NCBI GenBank assembly: GCA_016200225.1
Contig: JACQFD010000039.1
Coordinates: 1 to 64,000, forward strand
DNA: 64,000 nt
Source: Planctomycetota bacterium
GTDB taxonomy: Bacteria > Planctomycetota > UBA1135 > JACQFD01
Direction: 5' to 3'
Shown here: piece by piece, positions 45,957 to 55,200 of the stretch
Layout: each line of letters starts with the position of its first letter
Numbering within the stretch: position 1 is the first letter of the stretch
Notes under the pieces: model-generated
Told to the model about the DNA's origin: nothing
What the model saw: the letters and a program-made list of their open reading frames with translations, nothing else
Databases searched by the model: none
Program-made: the position numbers and the translations under genes

Positions 45957-47566
45957 GGCGCACCCAAGCCCCGTCGTTCCAGGACGATTTGTTCGAAATG
46001 TCGAAATATGATATCAATCGTCAGGCCGATGATTCCGATGACCATCATTGCGGCGACCACGCGGTCGTAATTCAGTTGATTTCGCGCGTCCAAAACTAAA
46101 TATCCGAGACCCTGTTCGACGCCGAGCATTTCCGCCGCGACAATGACGATCCATGCGATGCCGACGGCAACGCGCAACGAAGTCAAAATGGACGGCATGC
46201 ACGCGGGGACGAGGACACATCGCGCGAATTCGTAGCGCCGGATGCCAAAGTTCATCGCCGACCGTCGATATTTCAAATCAAGCGTCGCGACGGCGGCCGC
46301 CGCGGAAATAACAATTGCGAAGAACGACGAAAGAAATATTAAGAAAAAAGCCGCGAGCGTCCCGCCGCCGAGGCCGATGGTTGCGACCGGAAGCCACGCG
46401 ATCGGGGAAATCGGCCGCAACGCCTGGACGACCGAATTTACTGTTGCGTTTAATTTTGCAAAACTCCCGATCGCAAGTCCAAATGGAATTCCAAGCGCGC
46501 TTGCAAAGAAAAACCCGACGGCCACGCGCAAGATGGACGCGAAGGCATGTCCAAGGATTTCATTAAATCGCGTGAGCTGGCGTTGAAAATCGTCGAGCGC
46601 TGTAATAAGCGGCGCCAACATGCCTTGCGGATCGGGGAACGCGGACGGTATTGTTTTGAATAATTGGGGAATTGAAGTAAAGAGTGGCGGAGTCGAGTCG
46701 ATCACGCCCTTCCAGGACGAGACGTGCGTTTTTGATAAATCCACGAGTGCAATGAACGCACGCGTCGGATCGGGAAGCGTCGAACGCGGATAGTATAAAT
46801 GCGTGATTTGAAGTTCGCGCGCCCTCTGGATCGCTTCGCCGGCTGAAACCAGATTTTTTTCCTTAATATCCTGTTCGAAACACTCGAGGCCGCCGCCATA
46901 CTCGGCCTTTGCGGATAAGAATAATTTTCCAAGACTGCTTGCAGGAGGCGAGCCTGGAGGCATCGCGGTAAGCGTCGGTTGCGAACTGCCAAACAGCGTT
47001 CGAAGTTTTGGTAATGATTCAATCGAATCCTTGGGCGGAAGAATAAGGATGTCCTGCGTCACGACGCCCCCCTTCTCATCAATGATCACGGCAACGACGG
47101 AATCATTGACCGGCGTGGAAAATGCCAACGTTACAGGCTTCACTCCCTTCGGCGTCGCGGCCAGACTGATCGATCCCCAAATGATAAGAAATGTCGCGAC
47201 TCCGCCCAACGCCCATGCAATGTTGGCCACGCGTTCGCTTTGTTCGAAAATGATACCATGGACGATTAGATAAATAATAACGGCGGCGCTGGCGGCGATG
47301 GTCGGGTATTCGAGGATCGATTTTTCTTCAATAAACGACAGCCACACGAATGCCACGCCGACCAAGCCGATGGCATAAGAAAAGTATCGAGTACGTCCGG
47401 TCGAAACGCTAATAAAAGACACCCAAGTAAACGCCAGCGCTGCAATACCCTTGGCCGCGTTGACATCCGCGTTTTCGACCGAACGTCCTGAAATCGCAAT
47501 GATCCATCCAAAATAGACGAGGAGCCCAATCGCGATCGCGCCCGCGATTTTTTTAACAAAACTCAT
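45953..47566 (-). CDS. NitT/TauT-family ABC importer, permease with long N-terminal extension
   Basis: 537 residues, about twice the usual 260. The last 230 residues are the normal permease core: RFNEILGHAFASILRVAVGFF, LRPISPIAWLPVATIGLG and the EAA-type loop FGIRRYEFARCVLVPACMPSILTSLRVAVGIAWIVIVAAE. The first 170 residues add five or so membrane helices, then an extracytoplasmic part (about 170-300, FSTPVNDSVVAVIIDEKGG; DILILPPKDS) follows. The extra part could be a built-in accessory sensor or docking domain. The ATG is 9 bp after the binding-protein stop. Confidence 0.85.
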   Translation of the reverse strand: MSFVKKIAGAIAIGLLVYFGWIIAISGRSVENADVNAAKGIAALAFTWVSFISVSTGRTRYFSYAIGLVGVAFVWLSFIEEKSILEYPTIAASAAVIIYLIVHGIIFEQSERVANIAWALGGVATFLIIWGSISLAATPKGVKPVTLAFSTPVNDSVVAVIIDEKGGVVTQDILILPPKDSIESLPKLRTLFGSSQPTLTAMPPGSPPASSLGKLFLSAKAEYGGGLECFEQDIKEKNLVSAGEAIQRARELQITHLYYPRSTLPDPTRAFIALVDLSKTHVSSWKGVIDSTPPLFTSIPQLFKTIPSAFPDPQGMLAPLITALDDFQRQLTRFNEILGHAFASILRVAVGFFFASALGIPFGLAIGSFAKLNATVNSVVQALRPISPIAWLPVATIGLGGGTLAAFFLIFLSSFFAIVISAAAAVATLDLKYRRSAMNFGIRRYEFARCVLVPACMPSILTSLRVAVGIAWIVIVAAEMLGVEQGLGYLVLDARNQLNYDRVVAAMMVIGIIGLTIDIIFRHFEQIVLERRGLGAP

Positions 47567-47575
47567 GTATCGAAT

Positions 47576-48808
47576 TTACTTCTTTTGATTCGCCGGCGCG
47601 GCCACGGCAAACGACGGGTCGCAGTAGTCGTCGAATCCAAACGGAGATTCGGGCGTCGACGCCGGGAAATAATTCAATTTCTCGGCATAGTGCTGAATCT
47701 CTTCGAATTCTTTTTTCAGCGGTACGAGATTCGTGTATCGGACGCGGTCCGCTGTCTTGGACAAGACGAATTTCAGCAACTTCGGGTCCTGATTATAATA
47801 TTCTTTTCTGGATACAATTGCCGCGGCCTGCATGCGGTGATCCGTGTTCCAGTCCTTTGGCATGACGGCCGTCTGATCTGGATCCTTCACATCATCTGTA
47901 GCTTTTGCGACGCCAGCCGCCAGATCGTCGCCGCTGTCATCCAACCATTTTCCGGACGCGGCGATGCCGTTCACAAGTTCCTGCACCGTGGCGCGATCGC
48001 TTTTAATAAAGTCTTCTCTTACCGCAAGCACGCATGAAATGAAGTTGGGCCAGATGTCTTTTGTAAACGCCATGACCTTTCCAAATCCTTCGATCTCGGC
48101 CTTGGCGACGACCGGTTCCGCGACGACGTAAGCGTCAATCCCGCCCTTTTGAAGCGCGGACGGCATTTCGGGCGGCGCATAGGTCTTTAAGATAAAATCC
48201 GTCTCGGTCAGTCCAAATTTTTCCATTTCGCGATTTAGTAATATTCGCTGGTTCGAAAAATTGTGAGGAATCGCGATTTTCTTACCTTTGAGATCGGCGA
48301 TCGTTTTCGCGGTGGAATCCTTTGGAATTACAATTGCGGTGCCGTCGCGGTGTCCCAAATGTACAATTTTTATTTTCAGTCCGCTTCGCCGCAGCGACAT
48401 TGCGAGCGGCGCGAGAATAAATGATGCATTCAGCTTTCCGCTTTGAAACTCCTCCGCGACCGTTGCAAAATCTGTATATTTCTTCGAACGGAAGAAAGTT
48501 CCTTTGTCGTTGTGTGCCGTGATCCAACTTGTCACTGGACAGGTCAGGTGACATGTCACAGGCAAGAAACCAACGACCAGTTCGTTGCGCGCATTTTTCT
48601 GTGCGTCGGCCGACACGGCTGTCGGCAACGACGCCACGGATCCCTTTTCCGACGTCGGAGTCGCATTTCCGCCTCCCGATCCCCACGCCTTGGGCGATGC
48701 GTCGCCACTTGACGTCTCTTTGTTGCACCCGATCGGCGCGAGCGACATTAATAAAAAGAGCGCGCTCGAAGCGGCTGTAAAGCCATAACTAATGAATGTT
48801 TTCATCAT
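47576..48808 (-). CDS. NitT/TauT-family ABC importer, substrate-binding lipoprotein
   Basis: 410 residues. Lipoprotein signal with lipobox APIGC; mature N-terminus is CNKETSSGD. NMT1/SBP_bac_9-type fold: NELVVGFLPVTCHLTCPVTSW, FQSGKLNASFILAPLAMSL, GKKIAIPHNFSNQRILLNREM and GGIDAYVVAEPVVAKAEIEG. The first binding loop has an unusual TCHLTC with two cysteines and a His, where most relatives have polar residues. That leaves the substrate open (nitrate, sulfonate and others are possible). It heads the operon; its upstream region carries the structured elements at 48.9-49.1 kb on the other strand. Confidence 0.87.
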   Translation of the reverse strand: MMKTFISYGFTAASSALFLLMSLAPIGCNKETSSGDASPKAWGSGGGNATPTSEKGSVASLPTAVSADAQKNARNELVVGFLPVTCHLTCPVTSWITAHNDKGTFFRSKKYTDFATVAEEFQSGKLNASFILAPLAMSLRRSGLKIKIVHLGHRDGTAIVIPKDSTAKTIADLKGKKIAIPHNFSNQRILLNREMEKFGLTETDFILKTYAPPEMPSALQKGGIDAYVVAEPVVAKAEIEGFGKVMAFTKDIWPNFISCVLAVREDFIKSDRATVQELVNGIAASGKWLDDSGDDLAAGVAKATDDVKDPDQTAVMPKDWNTDHRMQAAAIVSRKEYYNQDPKLLKFVLSKTADRVRYTNLVPLKKEFEEIQHYAEKLNYFPASTPESPFGFDDYCDPSFAVAAPANQKK

Positions 48809-48885
48809 AAATCGTAATTTCTATGGGAGTTTCGTCGCGATCGGACTGAATACACTAAGGAAAGTCCATGCATGGAAAAAAATGT

Positions 48886-49040
48886 GCCGCGTTAAGGAAC
48901 CGGGCGACTCGACCGATACTTCGACCGGGAGCGCGGACGAGTGCAACTTGTTCGCGGGGCAGAGGGGACCTCTAAGCGACTTGCCCTGGTGGCAGGTGCA
49001 CTTGGGGGTGGGCCGACGCGCAGCGTCGGCCCTTTTTTTT
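48886..49040 (+). ncRNA. Candidate structured RNA ending in a strong terminator
   Basis: No protein gene fits this segment. Pairings visible on the plus strand: 48939-48945 with 48997-49003 (7 bp), inside it 48957-48960 with 48983-48986 (GGGC/GCCC), and inside that 48961-48965 with 48969-48973 (AGAGG/CCTCT, GGA loop). It closes with a 10-bp GC stem and eight T (49010-49040). It may be a free-standing small RNA or an attenuator. I do not recognise any known class, including RNase P, SRP, tmRNA, 6S or common riboswitches. Confidence 0.35.
49010..49040 (+). terminator. Strong rho-independent terminator
   Basis: Stem GGGCCGACGC (49010-49019) and GCGTCGGCCC (49023-49032), 3-nt loop, then TTTTTTTT (49033-49040). 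It does not follow any recognised gene on the plus strand, which is why a small RNA or attenuator is proposed upstream. Confidence 0.85.
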
Positions 49041-49047
49041 AATTTTT

Positions 49048-49124
49048 CGCAAACACCACGCCTGTGGGCCCCGGTTAAGAGGGGTGGATCCCCTGCTCGT
49101 GGCTTTCAGAGCCCTTCGTTTGTG
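49048..49124 (+). other. Nested hairpin in the leader of the first LuxR-type gene
   Basis: Three stacked stems on the plus strand: CGCAAAC 49048-49054 with GTTTGTG 49118-49124 (one G-U), CCACG 49056-49060 with CGTGG 49098-49102, and AGGGG 49080-49084 with CCCCT 49090-49094. It begins 8 bp after the terminator T tract and ends 70 bp before the regulator ATG. It is most likely an mRNA leader fold. Ligand or function is unknown. Confidence 0.4.
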
Positions 49125-49194
49125 GGAGTTCGCCCAACGCGGAGCGCACCTGAGGGCACGTAACCCAAAGTGTCGAGAATCATAGGTGACAACC

Positions 49195-50373
49195 ATGTCA
49201 TATAGCGACGCATTGCTTAAAAATGCAGGACCGGCGAATCCACTGCGGATCGATCTGCTCGAACATCTCCAATCGGATATTGAACCTGCGTGGGGTCGGG
49301 TTGCCGAGCTGCTCATGCAAACGCTCCACGGCGAGCACTGCGTGGTGTCTTTGCAATACAGTCCGGACGTTCACGAAACACTCGCAACGGCCGGACTTAC
49401 GGAGGATTGGGAAGTTAAATATGAAGAGCGGTTTGCGGGCCTGAATCCGTTTGTCGTTGAGTCCCTGAAACGCAGGCCGACCGGTGGCGAGCCCTTTATT
49501 GCGACGGCGGACAGTCTCGTGCCTTTTGTGCAACTGAAGAAAATGCCGTTTTATCGAGAATTCTGGGCGCCGCTTGGAATTAACGATTCCATTGGAATAT
49601 TACTATTCGACGGACCGCGTTCGCTCGGCCACATTTCGATCCGCAGGCACAGCGGGAATTTGAGATACGGAGAAGCGGAGGAAGCGCGCTTGCGATCGGT
49701 CATGGATATATTAAAATCGGCACTGGCCCGAAGTTATCAATTACGAATGCTCGAAGCGCGGGCTGCGGCGTTCGAAAGGTTAAATGTAGATTCGGGTGGA
49801 GGATTAATCGTATTTGACGAACGCGGATCTGTTCTCGAAGCCGAGGGGATTGGCAAAAAAGTTTTGGACAGTTTTGCCAAAGAACTGCATTCGTCGGTCA
49901 TCGCGTATCGCCAGGACACGACGCGAAATCACGGCGTGTTTGGCGCGCGGCAGCGCGATGCCTTTGGATCCGCTGTTGTAATCAATGATTCGACGTCCGC
50001 CGTGGGATCCAATGGAATCAACGACAATGGACACAAAACGGATGACGGTCCTTTTTATTATGAATTTCGGCGTTCGGCGATCGAGGGGCGCGCACGCGTT
50101 CTTTGCATATTACAGGAACGACGGGCCGCAGCTCCGGACGCGGTCGCCGTTCCGCCGGATATACATTTTACCCCGCGCGAGCGCGATGTTCTGCAATTGC
50201 TCGGACGCGGGCTCGATAACCTATCGATTGCAAAAACGCTCACTATCGGTTTGTATACGACGAAAGACCACGTCAAGTCCATTTTCAGAAAACTAAATGT
50301 TAAAACTCGGGCCGAGGCGGTCGCCGTTCTGGCCCGGGGTTCCATTCCGTCAGGGTGCATGTGGTCGTCGTAG
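49195..50373 (+). CDS. LuxR-type transcription regulator 1 (unknown N-terminal domain)
   Basis: 392 residues from ATG 49195, preceded by aggtga 6-10 nt upstream; a GTG at 49186 is less likely. The C-terminal 65 residues are a LuxR/GerE helix-turn-helix (FTPRERDVLQLLGRGLDNLSIAKTLTIGLYTTKDHVKSIFRKL). The N-terminal 300 residues show a GAF/PAS-like pattern (NPFVVESLKR; MPFYREFWAPLGINDSIGILLFD; LGHISIRR) but no receiver domain, so input is probably a small ligand or protein contact, not phosphorylation. The second paralogue follows 19 bp downstream. It is divergent from the ABC binding-protein gene. Confidence 0.85.
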   Translation: MSYSDALLKNAGPANPLRIDLLEHLQSDIEPAWGRVAELLMQTLHGEHCVVSLQYSPDVHETLATAGLTEDWEVKYEERFAGLNPFVVESLKRRPTGGEPFIATADSLVPFVQLKKMPFYREFWAPLGINDSIGILLFDGPRSLGHISIRRHSGNLRYGEAEEARLRSVMDILKSALARSYQLRMLEARAAAFERLNVDSGGGLIVFDERGSVLEAEGIGKKVLDSFAKELHSSVIAYRQDTTRNHGVFGARQRDAFGSAVVINDSTSAVGSNGINDNGHKTDDGPFYYEFRRSAIEGRARVLCILQERRAAAPDAVAVPPDIHFTPRERDVLQLLGRGLDNLSIAKTLTIGLYTTKDHVKSIFRKLNVKTRAEAVAVLARGSIPSGCMWSS

Positions 50374-50392
50374 CCTGACTCTTTCTTAAGAT

Positions 50393-51556
50393 TTGGCGGA
50401 CGTCAAGCGCCGCCAGCGGTTCGCGTCGGTGCTCTCAGTCTTTCAACAAAAAACCCTCGAATCCCTCCGCGCCGGAATCGAGCCCAACTGGGCCGCCGTG
50501 TGCGATTTGTTAAGGTTCGAGTTTCAAGGCGCGATATCGACCGTCGTATTGATACATAAGCTCGGCGGAACGGAGGTTCTCGCGGAGTCTGGGGCGGTCA
50601 TGGCGCAAGTTCGACCCTACAGAGAAGCCAATTGGAATGGAACGGCGTCCACCGATCTCAATCCATTTCTGGCGGAGGCGGTTCGCCATCGCGAACCGGG
50701 TTCGAACTCCGTCGTTTCCGCGGCCGATTTACTTGTTTCGAACGACGTGGTTCGACAGACGACGTTTTATAAGAATCATATGGCCGCATCGGGCATCAAC
50801 GACGCCGTCGGCGCGCTGTTATTCGACGGCGAATTGTTACTTGGCAAAATTAGCGTCGTCCGGAATAGTATAAAGCAGCGCTTCGGTCCGGCCGATGCCG
50901 AAAAATTCCGATCGATCACGGATTATTTATTAAAAGGCCTTCACCGATCGCGCGCGGTACGCGAACTCCGCTGGAGGGCCGCCGCCGGCGAAGAGTCGCT
51001 CTCGGAGCGCGGATTTGGATTATTAATATTTCGTCCCGACGGAAAATTACTATTTTCAGAAGGCCGCAAACGCGAATTTCCGAATCTTTACGAACAACGC
51101 ATCGTTTCCGCGGTCAAGGCGCTCGCGATCGAGCGAAATCTCACCGATTCCAGCGTGGGCTCATTCGTACAGGCGAAAGCGCTCGGATCCGTGTCCGGAG
51201 ACCTTGGACAATCGGAATCGGGGCCGAATTTACGATTCCGCCTTGTCGTTTGCCGTATTTTTTCGAGAAACCGAATTTTTTGTTATATCTTTTCCGGCGC
51301 TCCCGTGCCGCGTCCGATATATGCAATTCCATCGGGAGTCGAATTGACGCGCCGCGAACGCGAAGTCGTCGAGTTTTTGATTCAAGGCGCGGACAACGGC
51401 TCGATATCAAAACGAATGGGCATCGGTGTTTATACAGTTAAGGATCATTTAAAATCCATCTTCCAAAAGCTGAACGTCCACACGCGCGCGGGCGCGGTCG
51501 CGCTGCTCACGCGGGGCATGCGGCCGAACGAATTACAGGCAAAGATACAGAATTAA
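50393..51556 (+). CDS. LuxR-type transcription regulator 2 (paralogue of the preceding gene)
   Basis: About 387 residues from TTG 50393; a GTG at 50429 would trim 12 residues. It has the same architecture as its neighbour: an N-terminal sensor with NPFLAEAVRHREPGSNSV and TTFYKNHMAASGINDAVGALLFDG, then a GerE domain (LTRREREVVEFLIQGADNGSISKRMGIGVYTVKDHLKSIFQKL). The spacing (19 bp) argues for one transcript and a local duplication. The stop overlaps that of the convergent DJ-1-like gene within TTAA. Targets unknown. Confidence 0.85.
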   Translation: MADVKRRQRFASVLSVFQQKTLESLRAGIEPNWAAVCDLLRFEFQGAISTVVLIHKLGGTEVLAESGAVMAQVRPYREANWNGTASTDLNPFLAEAVRHREPGSNSVVSAADLLVSNDVVRQTTFYKNHMAASGINDAVGALLFDGELLLGKISVVRNSIKQRFGPADAEKFRSITDYLLKGLHRSRAVRELRWRAAAGEESLSERGFGLLIFRPDGKLLFSEGRKREFPNLYEQRIVSAVKALAIERNLTDSSVGSFVQAKALGSVSGDLGQSESGPNLRFRLVVCRIFSRNRIFCYIFSGAPVPRPIYAIPSGVELTRREREVVEFLIQGADNGSISKRMGIGVYTVKDHLKSIFQKLNVHTRAGAVALLTRGMRPNELQAKIQN

Positions 51557-52071
51557 CTTAAGAAATGTAATATTGCCTTCATGAACGCCGGAAGATCGTT
51601 CGGAACGCGCGCCGTGATCAAGTTTCGGTCGACGACCGATTCAGAATCTTCGAATTGAGCGCCGGCATTGACAACATCGTCCTTGATCGCCTCGACGCAG
51701 GTCATTTTGCGATTTTTTAGTATTCCCGCGGAAACGAGGACCCACGGTCCGTGGCAAATCGACGCGACGAGGCGGCCGTTTTCATCCATTTCGCGCACGA
51801 ATTGTAATACTTGTTTCGAACGGCGAAGGCGGTCCGGGGCCCAGCCGCCGGGCACGATGACGCCGCTGCACTCCCGTGCGTTCAGCGCATCAAAAGTAAT
51901 GTCTTCTTTTTGCGGGTAGCCATTCTTGCCCTTGTAATTTCCGCGTCCGGGACCGGCGACGACGGGGGCGAACCCCGCCTCCAGAAGCCGCAGTCGCGGA
52001 TACTGCAATTCGAGGTCTTCATAATAATCTTCCACGAATATGATTATTTTGCGGGGCATGATCTGGATCAT
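51553..52071 (-). CDS. DJ-1/PfpI family protein
   Basis: 172 residues; ATG 52071 or an in-frame ATG 52059 (MPRKIIIF). Motifs: RKIIIFVEDYYEDLELQYPRLRL with the acidic residue near Glu19, VIVPGGWAPDRLR, and the nucleophile elbow VASICHGPWVL (Cys106-His107). This is the PfpI-type subgroup often annotated as peptidase or protein/nucleotide deglycase; the activity is debated. It is convergent with LuxR 2 and its stop overlaps. A role in stress repair is inferred only from family. Confidence 0.87.
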   Translation of the reverse strand: MIQIMPRKIIIFVEDYYEDLELQYPRLRLLEAGFAPVVAGPGRGNYKGKNGYPQKEDITFDALNARECSGVIVPGGWAPDRLRRSKQVLQFVREMDENGRLVASICHGPWVLVSAGILKNRKMTCVEAIKDDVVNAGAQFEDSESVVDRNLITARVPNDLPAFMKAILHFLS

Positions 52072-52270
52072 GTTGAGTTCGATGGAGGGGCTTGGGAGAA
52101 AAAATCAGATTTGTCTGTGCGTTTTGTTTGTTGGGGGTCTTACGTAACGGAATGCGTCAGATCCTGCTTGTCAGGTTGTCGTGCGAACGAACTTTCGTTC
52201 GAAGGAGACGTTGACCCCTCTCCGTACCGTGGACTCCCTGATATACTTCTCGCCCGAAAAAACCAGACCA

Positions 52271-55200
52271 ATGCTCTCCCTGACAGCCCGCTCGCGGATC
52301 GCGTCCGAGTTTCAGGTTGCTCCCGATGTCATCGCGACATTCGAAGAGCGACTTGCCGCCGGCGATTCGATTCCATTTCTTGCACGCCGCTACCCCGATC
52401 GCCTCGGCGATCTTGACGCGACATCGCTTCGGCGATTGCGCGCGCGCGTGGAGGAGGCGCGTGAACTCGAACTGCGCCGAGCGAATATATTAAAAAGCAT
52501 CGACGCGCTCGGAGAATCCGGCGAAGTGCTCAAGGCTCAGGCCCAAGCAGCGTTCGATCGATGGCATCTTGAAGACCTCGCCGCAAAACTAAGAAAACCG
52601 AAGGGTACGCGTGGCGCGGAAGCCATTTCCAAAGGCCTCGAACCACTGGCCGCTGCCATCTCCGCGTCGCAACACGACGGAAAATCGCTTCTCGAACTCG
52701 CGGCTCCGTTTGTAACAATTACAAAAATCGTCGTCGCAGTGCCGGAATCGTCGAGCGACGCGGCAAAGTCTGAAGTCACAACACCTGAAATTGCGACACC
52801 TGAAACCGCGGCATTGGAACCTGCGGCTTCGACGGCAACGAGCGATGCAAAGACGCCGGAAGCTCCAAGCGCCGTCGCAACGACGGATCCTCATGCAGTT
52901 GCCACCGCACAGGAAGCGCTTCATGGCGCCGCCGCGATTCTCGCGGAGCAATTCGCCGCGGAGTTTGAAATCCGCCAGCGCGTTCGCCGTGAAATTCGCG
53001 AACGAGGCGAAATTGTATCCAAAGTATTCGACGCCTCGAGGCCGGGCGCCGATCGATATAAAGAATTTTTCGATTTGCGCGCGCGCGGAAAATCCATGGC
53101 GCCGCGCCGTTATTTGAAGCTTCGGCAGGCCGAAAAAGAACGTATTGTTAAATTTACCGTTGAATTGAATTTCGACGAGACGATCGCGGATCTCGCGAAA
53201 CGAATTCTCGGCGAACTGCCCGAAGACGCATCGGAACAAAATCGCGCTTGTTATGAATTTAAGAAAACCGCGTTGCACGACGCGGTCACTCGAATTCTGC
53301 AGGGCGCGATTGAAGTGGATATTCGAACCGAATGGAAAGAGCGCGCCGACCTCGAAGCCATCGGTTTCCTCCGTCGAAACCTGCGCGAATTGTGCATGAC
53401 GGCGCCGTATGGCCCGCATGTCGCAATGGGAGTCGACCCGGGCGCGCGAAAGGGCGTTCGCGTTGCGATCGCCGCCAAAGACGGCGGATTTCTCGCGGAA
53501 GCCTCATTTCAATACGAAGGCGACGGCCGTGCCGCGGCGATCGCGGAAGCCTCAAATTTAATAAAAACGCACGGCGTCCGCGCCATCGCGATCAGCGATG
53601 ATACGGAAAGCGACGATATAGTAAAATTCTTCCGCGACGTCATTCAAACATTTGGGGCCGACGCGCCCGTTATTGAAGCTTCGAACCCGGCGGCGCATGC
53701 AACAGATAGTCCCGCGCCGGATGCGGCCGTGCCGAATGGGGCCGAACATCGCGAAGCGGATGTAACAAATGCCGAAGGCGCCTCGGTCGACGCGGAAGAT
53801 GCGGGCCATTCCGAAGAATCGCATTCCGAGGAGACCCACTCCGAAGAAGCCGCGCCTGAAAATGCGGTGTCGCCTCCTGAATTGTTAAGAGTTCCCGGCG
53901 TCGGCGTCGCTTCAGTTGCTAATTCTCCAATTGCCCGCGAGGAATTCGGCGATCGTCCGGTTCCTGTGCGCGCGGCCATGTCGATGGCGCGGCGGCTTCA
54001 AGATCCGCTTGCCGAGTATTCGAGACTCGATCCGAAATTGCTCGCCGGGTATCACCACGGTCAGGACATCGCGAAGAGTCGACTCGAGAAATTGTTAAAT
54101 GAAGAGTTCGACGCATGCGTTCATGAAGTTCCCATTGACTTAAACCTGGCGCCGGCCGCACTGCTTGCCCTTGTCGGCGATCTTGGAATCGACAATGCTA
54201 AGAAAATCGTCGAGTGGCGGAAGTCGAACGGTAACTTTCCGTCGCGCGTCTCGCTTGCACGCGTTGGCCTCGAAGAAAAAGTGTATCAACGCGCAGTCGC
54301 GTTCCTTCGCGTACTGAATGGCGCCGATCCGCTCGACGAAACCGGTGTCCATCCCGACCACGCGCCAGCCGCGCAGAAGCTCGTTGCGGCGGCCGGTGTT
54401 GCGTCCCTGAAAGAACTGACGCACGAATTGTTAAAAGGGATCAACGTCGCATCGTTCGTCGACGACACGGCGCCGCTTTCTGTAATTTCACTCGTGCGCG
54501 ATTTGTTAATGGACGGTTCGCGCGATCCGCGCGGCACGTTCCGGCCGACTGTCGTGAACGTGGGCGTCCGCGGATTTAATGATCTAAAGCCGAATCTTGA
54601 ACTCGACGGCGTCGTCCGCGGAATTGCACAATTCGGCGTATTTGTCGATATTGGAATCGGACAAGACGGGCTGATGCACGTTTCCGAACTCGCGGATCAC
54701 TTCGTTAAGGATGCCCGTGATATCGTAAAACTCGGCGACAGAGTTCGCGTCCGCGTTATTGAAGTCAATCCGCAGAAGCGCAAGATTTCATTAACGATGC
54801 GCAGCGAAGAAGCGCGCCAGCGCGCCAACGAAGAGCGGCAAATGAAGCGTGAAGCGCGTCAAGCGGCGCGCGAACGCCAGCGCGAACGGCGCCGCCGGAT
54901 CGCGGAAATGCGACAAAAACACGAAGAGAGCCTCAAAGCCGCCGAAGCCGGCGCGATTGTTACAGATCCCGCGGCGCCGCCCGTACCGACTCCGGACAAT
55001 TCCAACAAGAGCTTTGAATTGTTGTCATCGACATCGAGTCGATCGTTTGCAAAACCGGCGACGACGCAGCGCGTCGCGGTTGCGCGTCGAGACGATCCGA
55101 GCGGCAAGCGACGCGGTGGCGGTGGACGACCCGGCGATGCGCGCGGAAAACCGCGCCGCGATTCGCGAAATCGCGACGACAGTTACATGGGCGGCGGCGA

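Noticed and set aside
48855..48870. RNase P-like ggaaagtcc motif near the structured segment
   Set aside because: Only this short match is present; other conserved RNase P regions are missing and the segment is too short.
49041..49180. 6S RNA in the LuxR leader
   Set aside because: A few short words resemble 6S RNA, but the long closing stem and central bubble could not be drawn.
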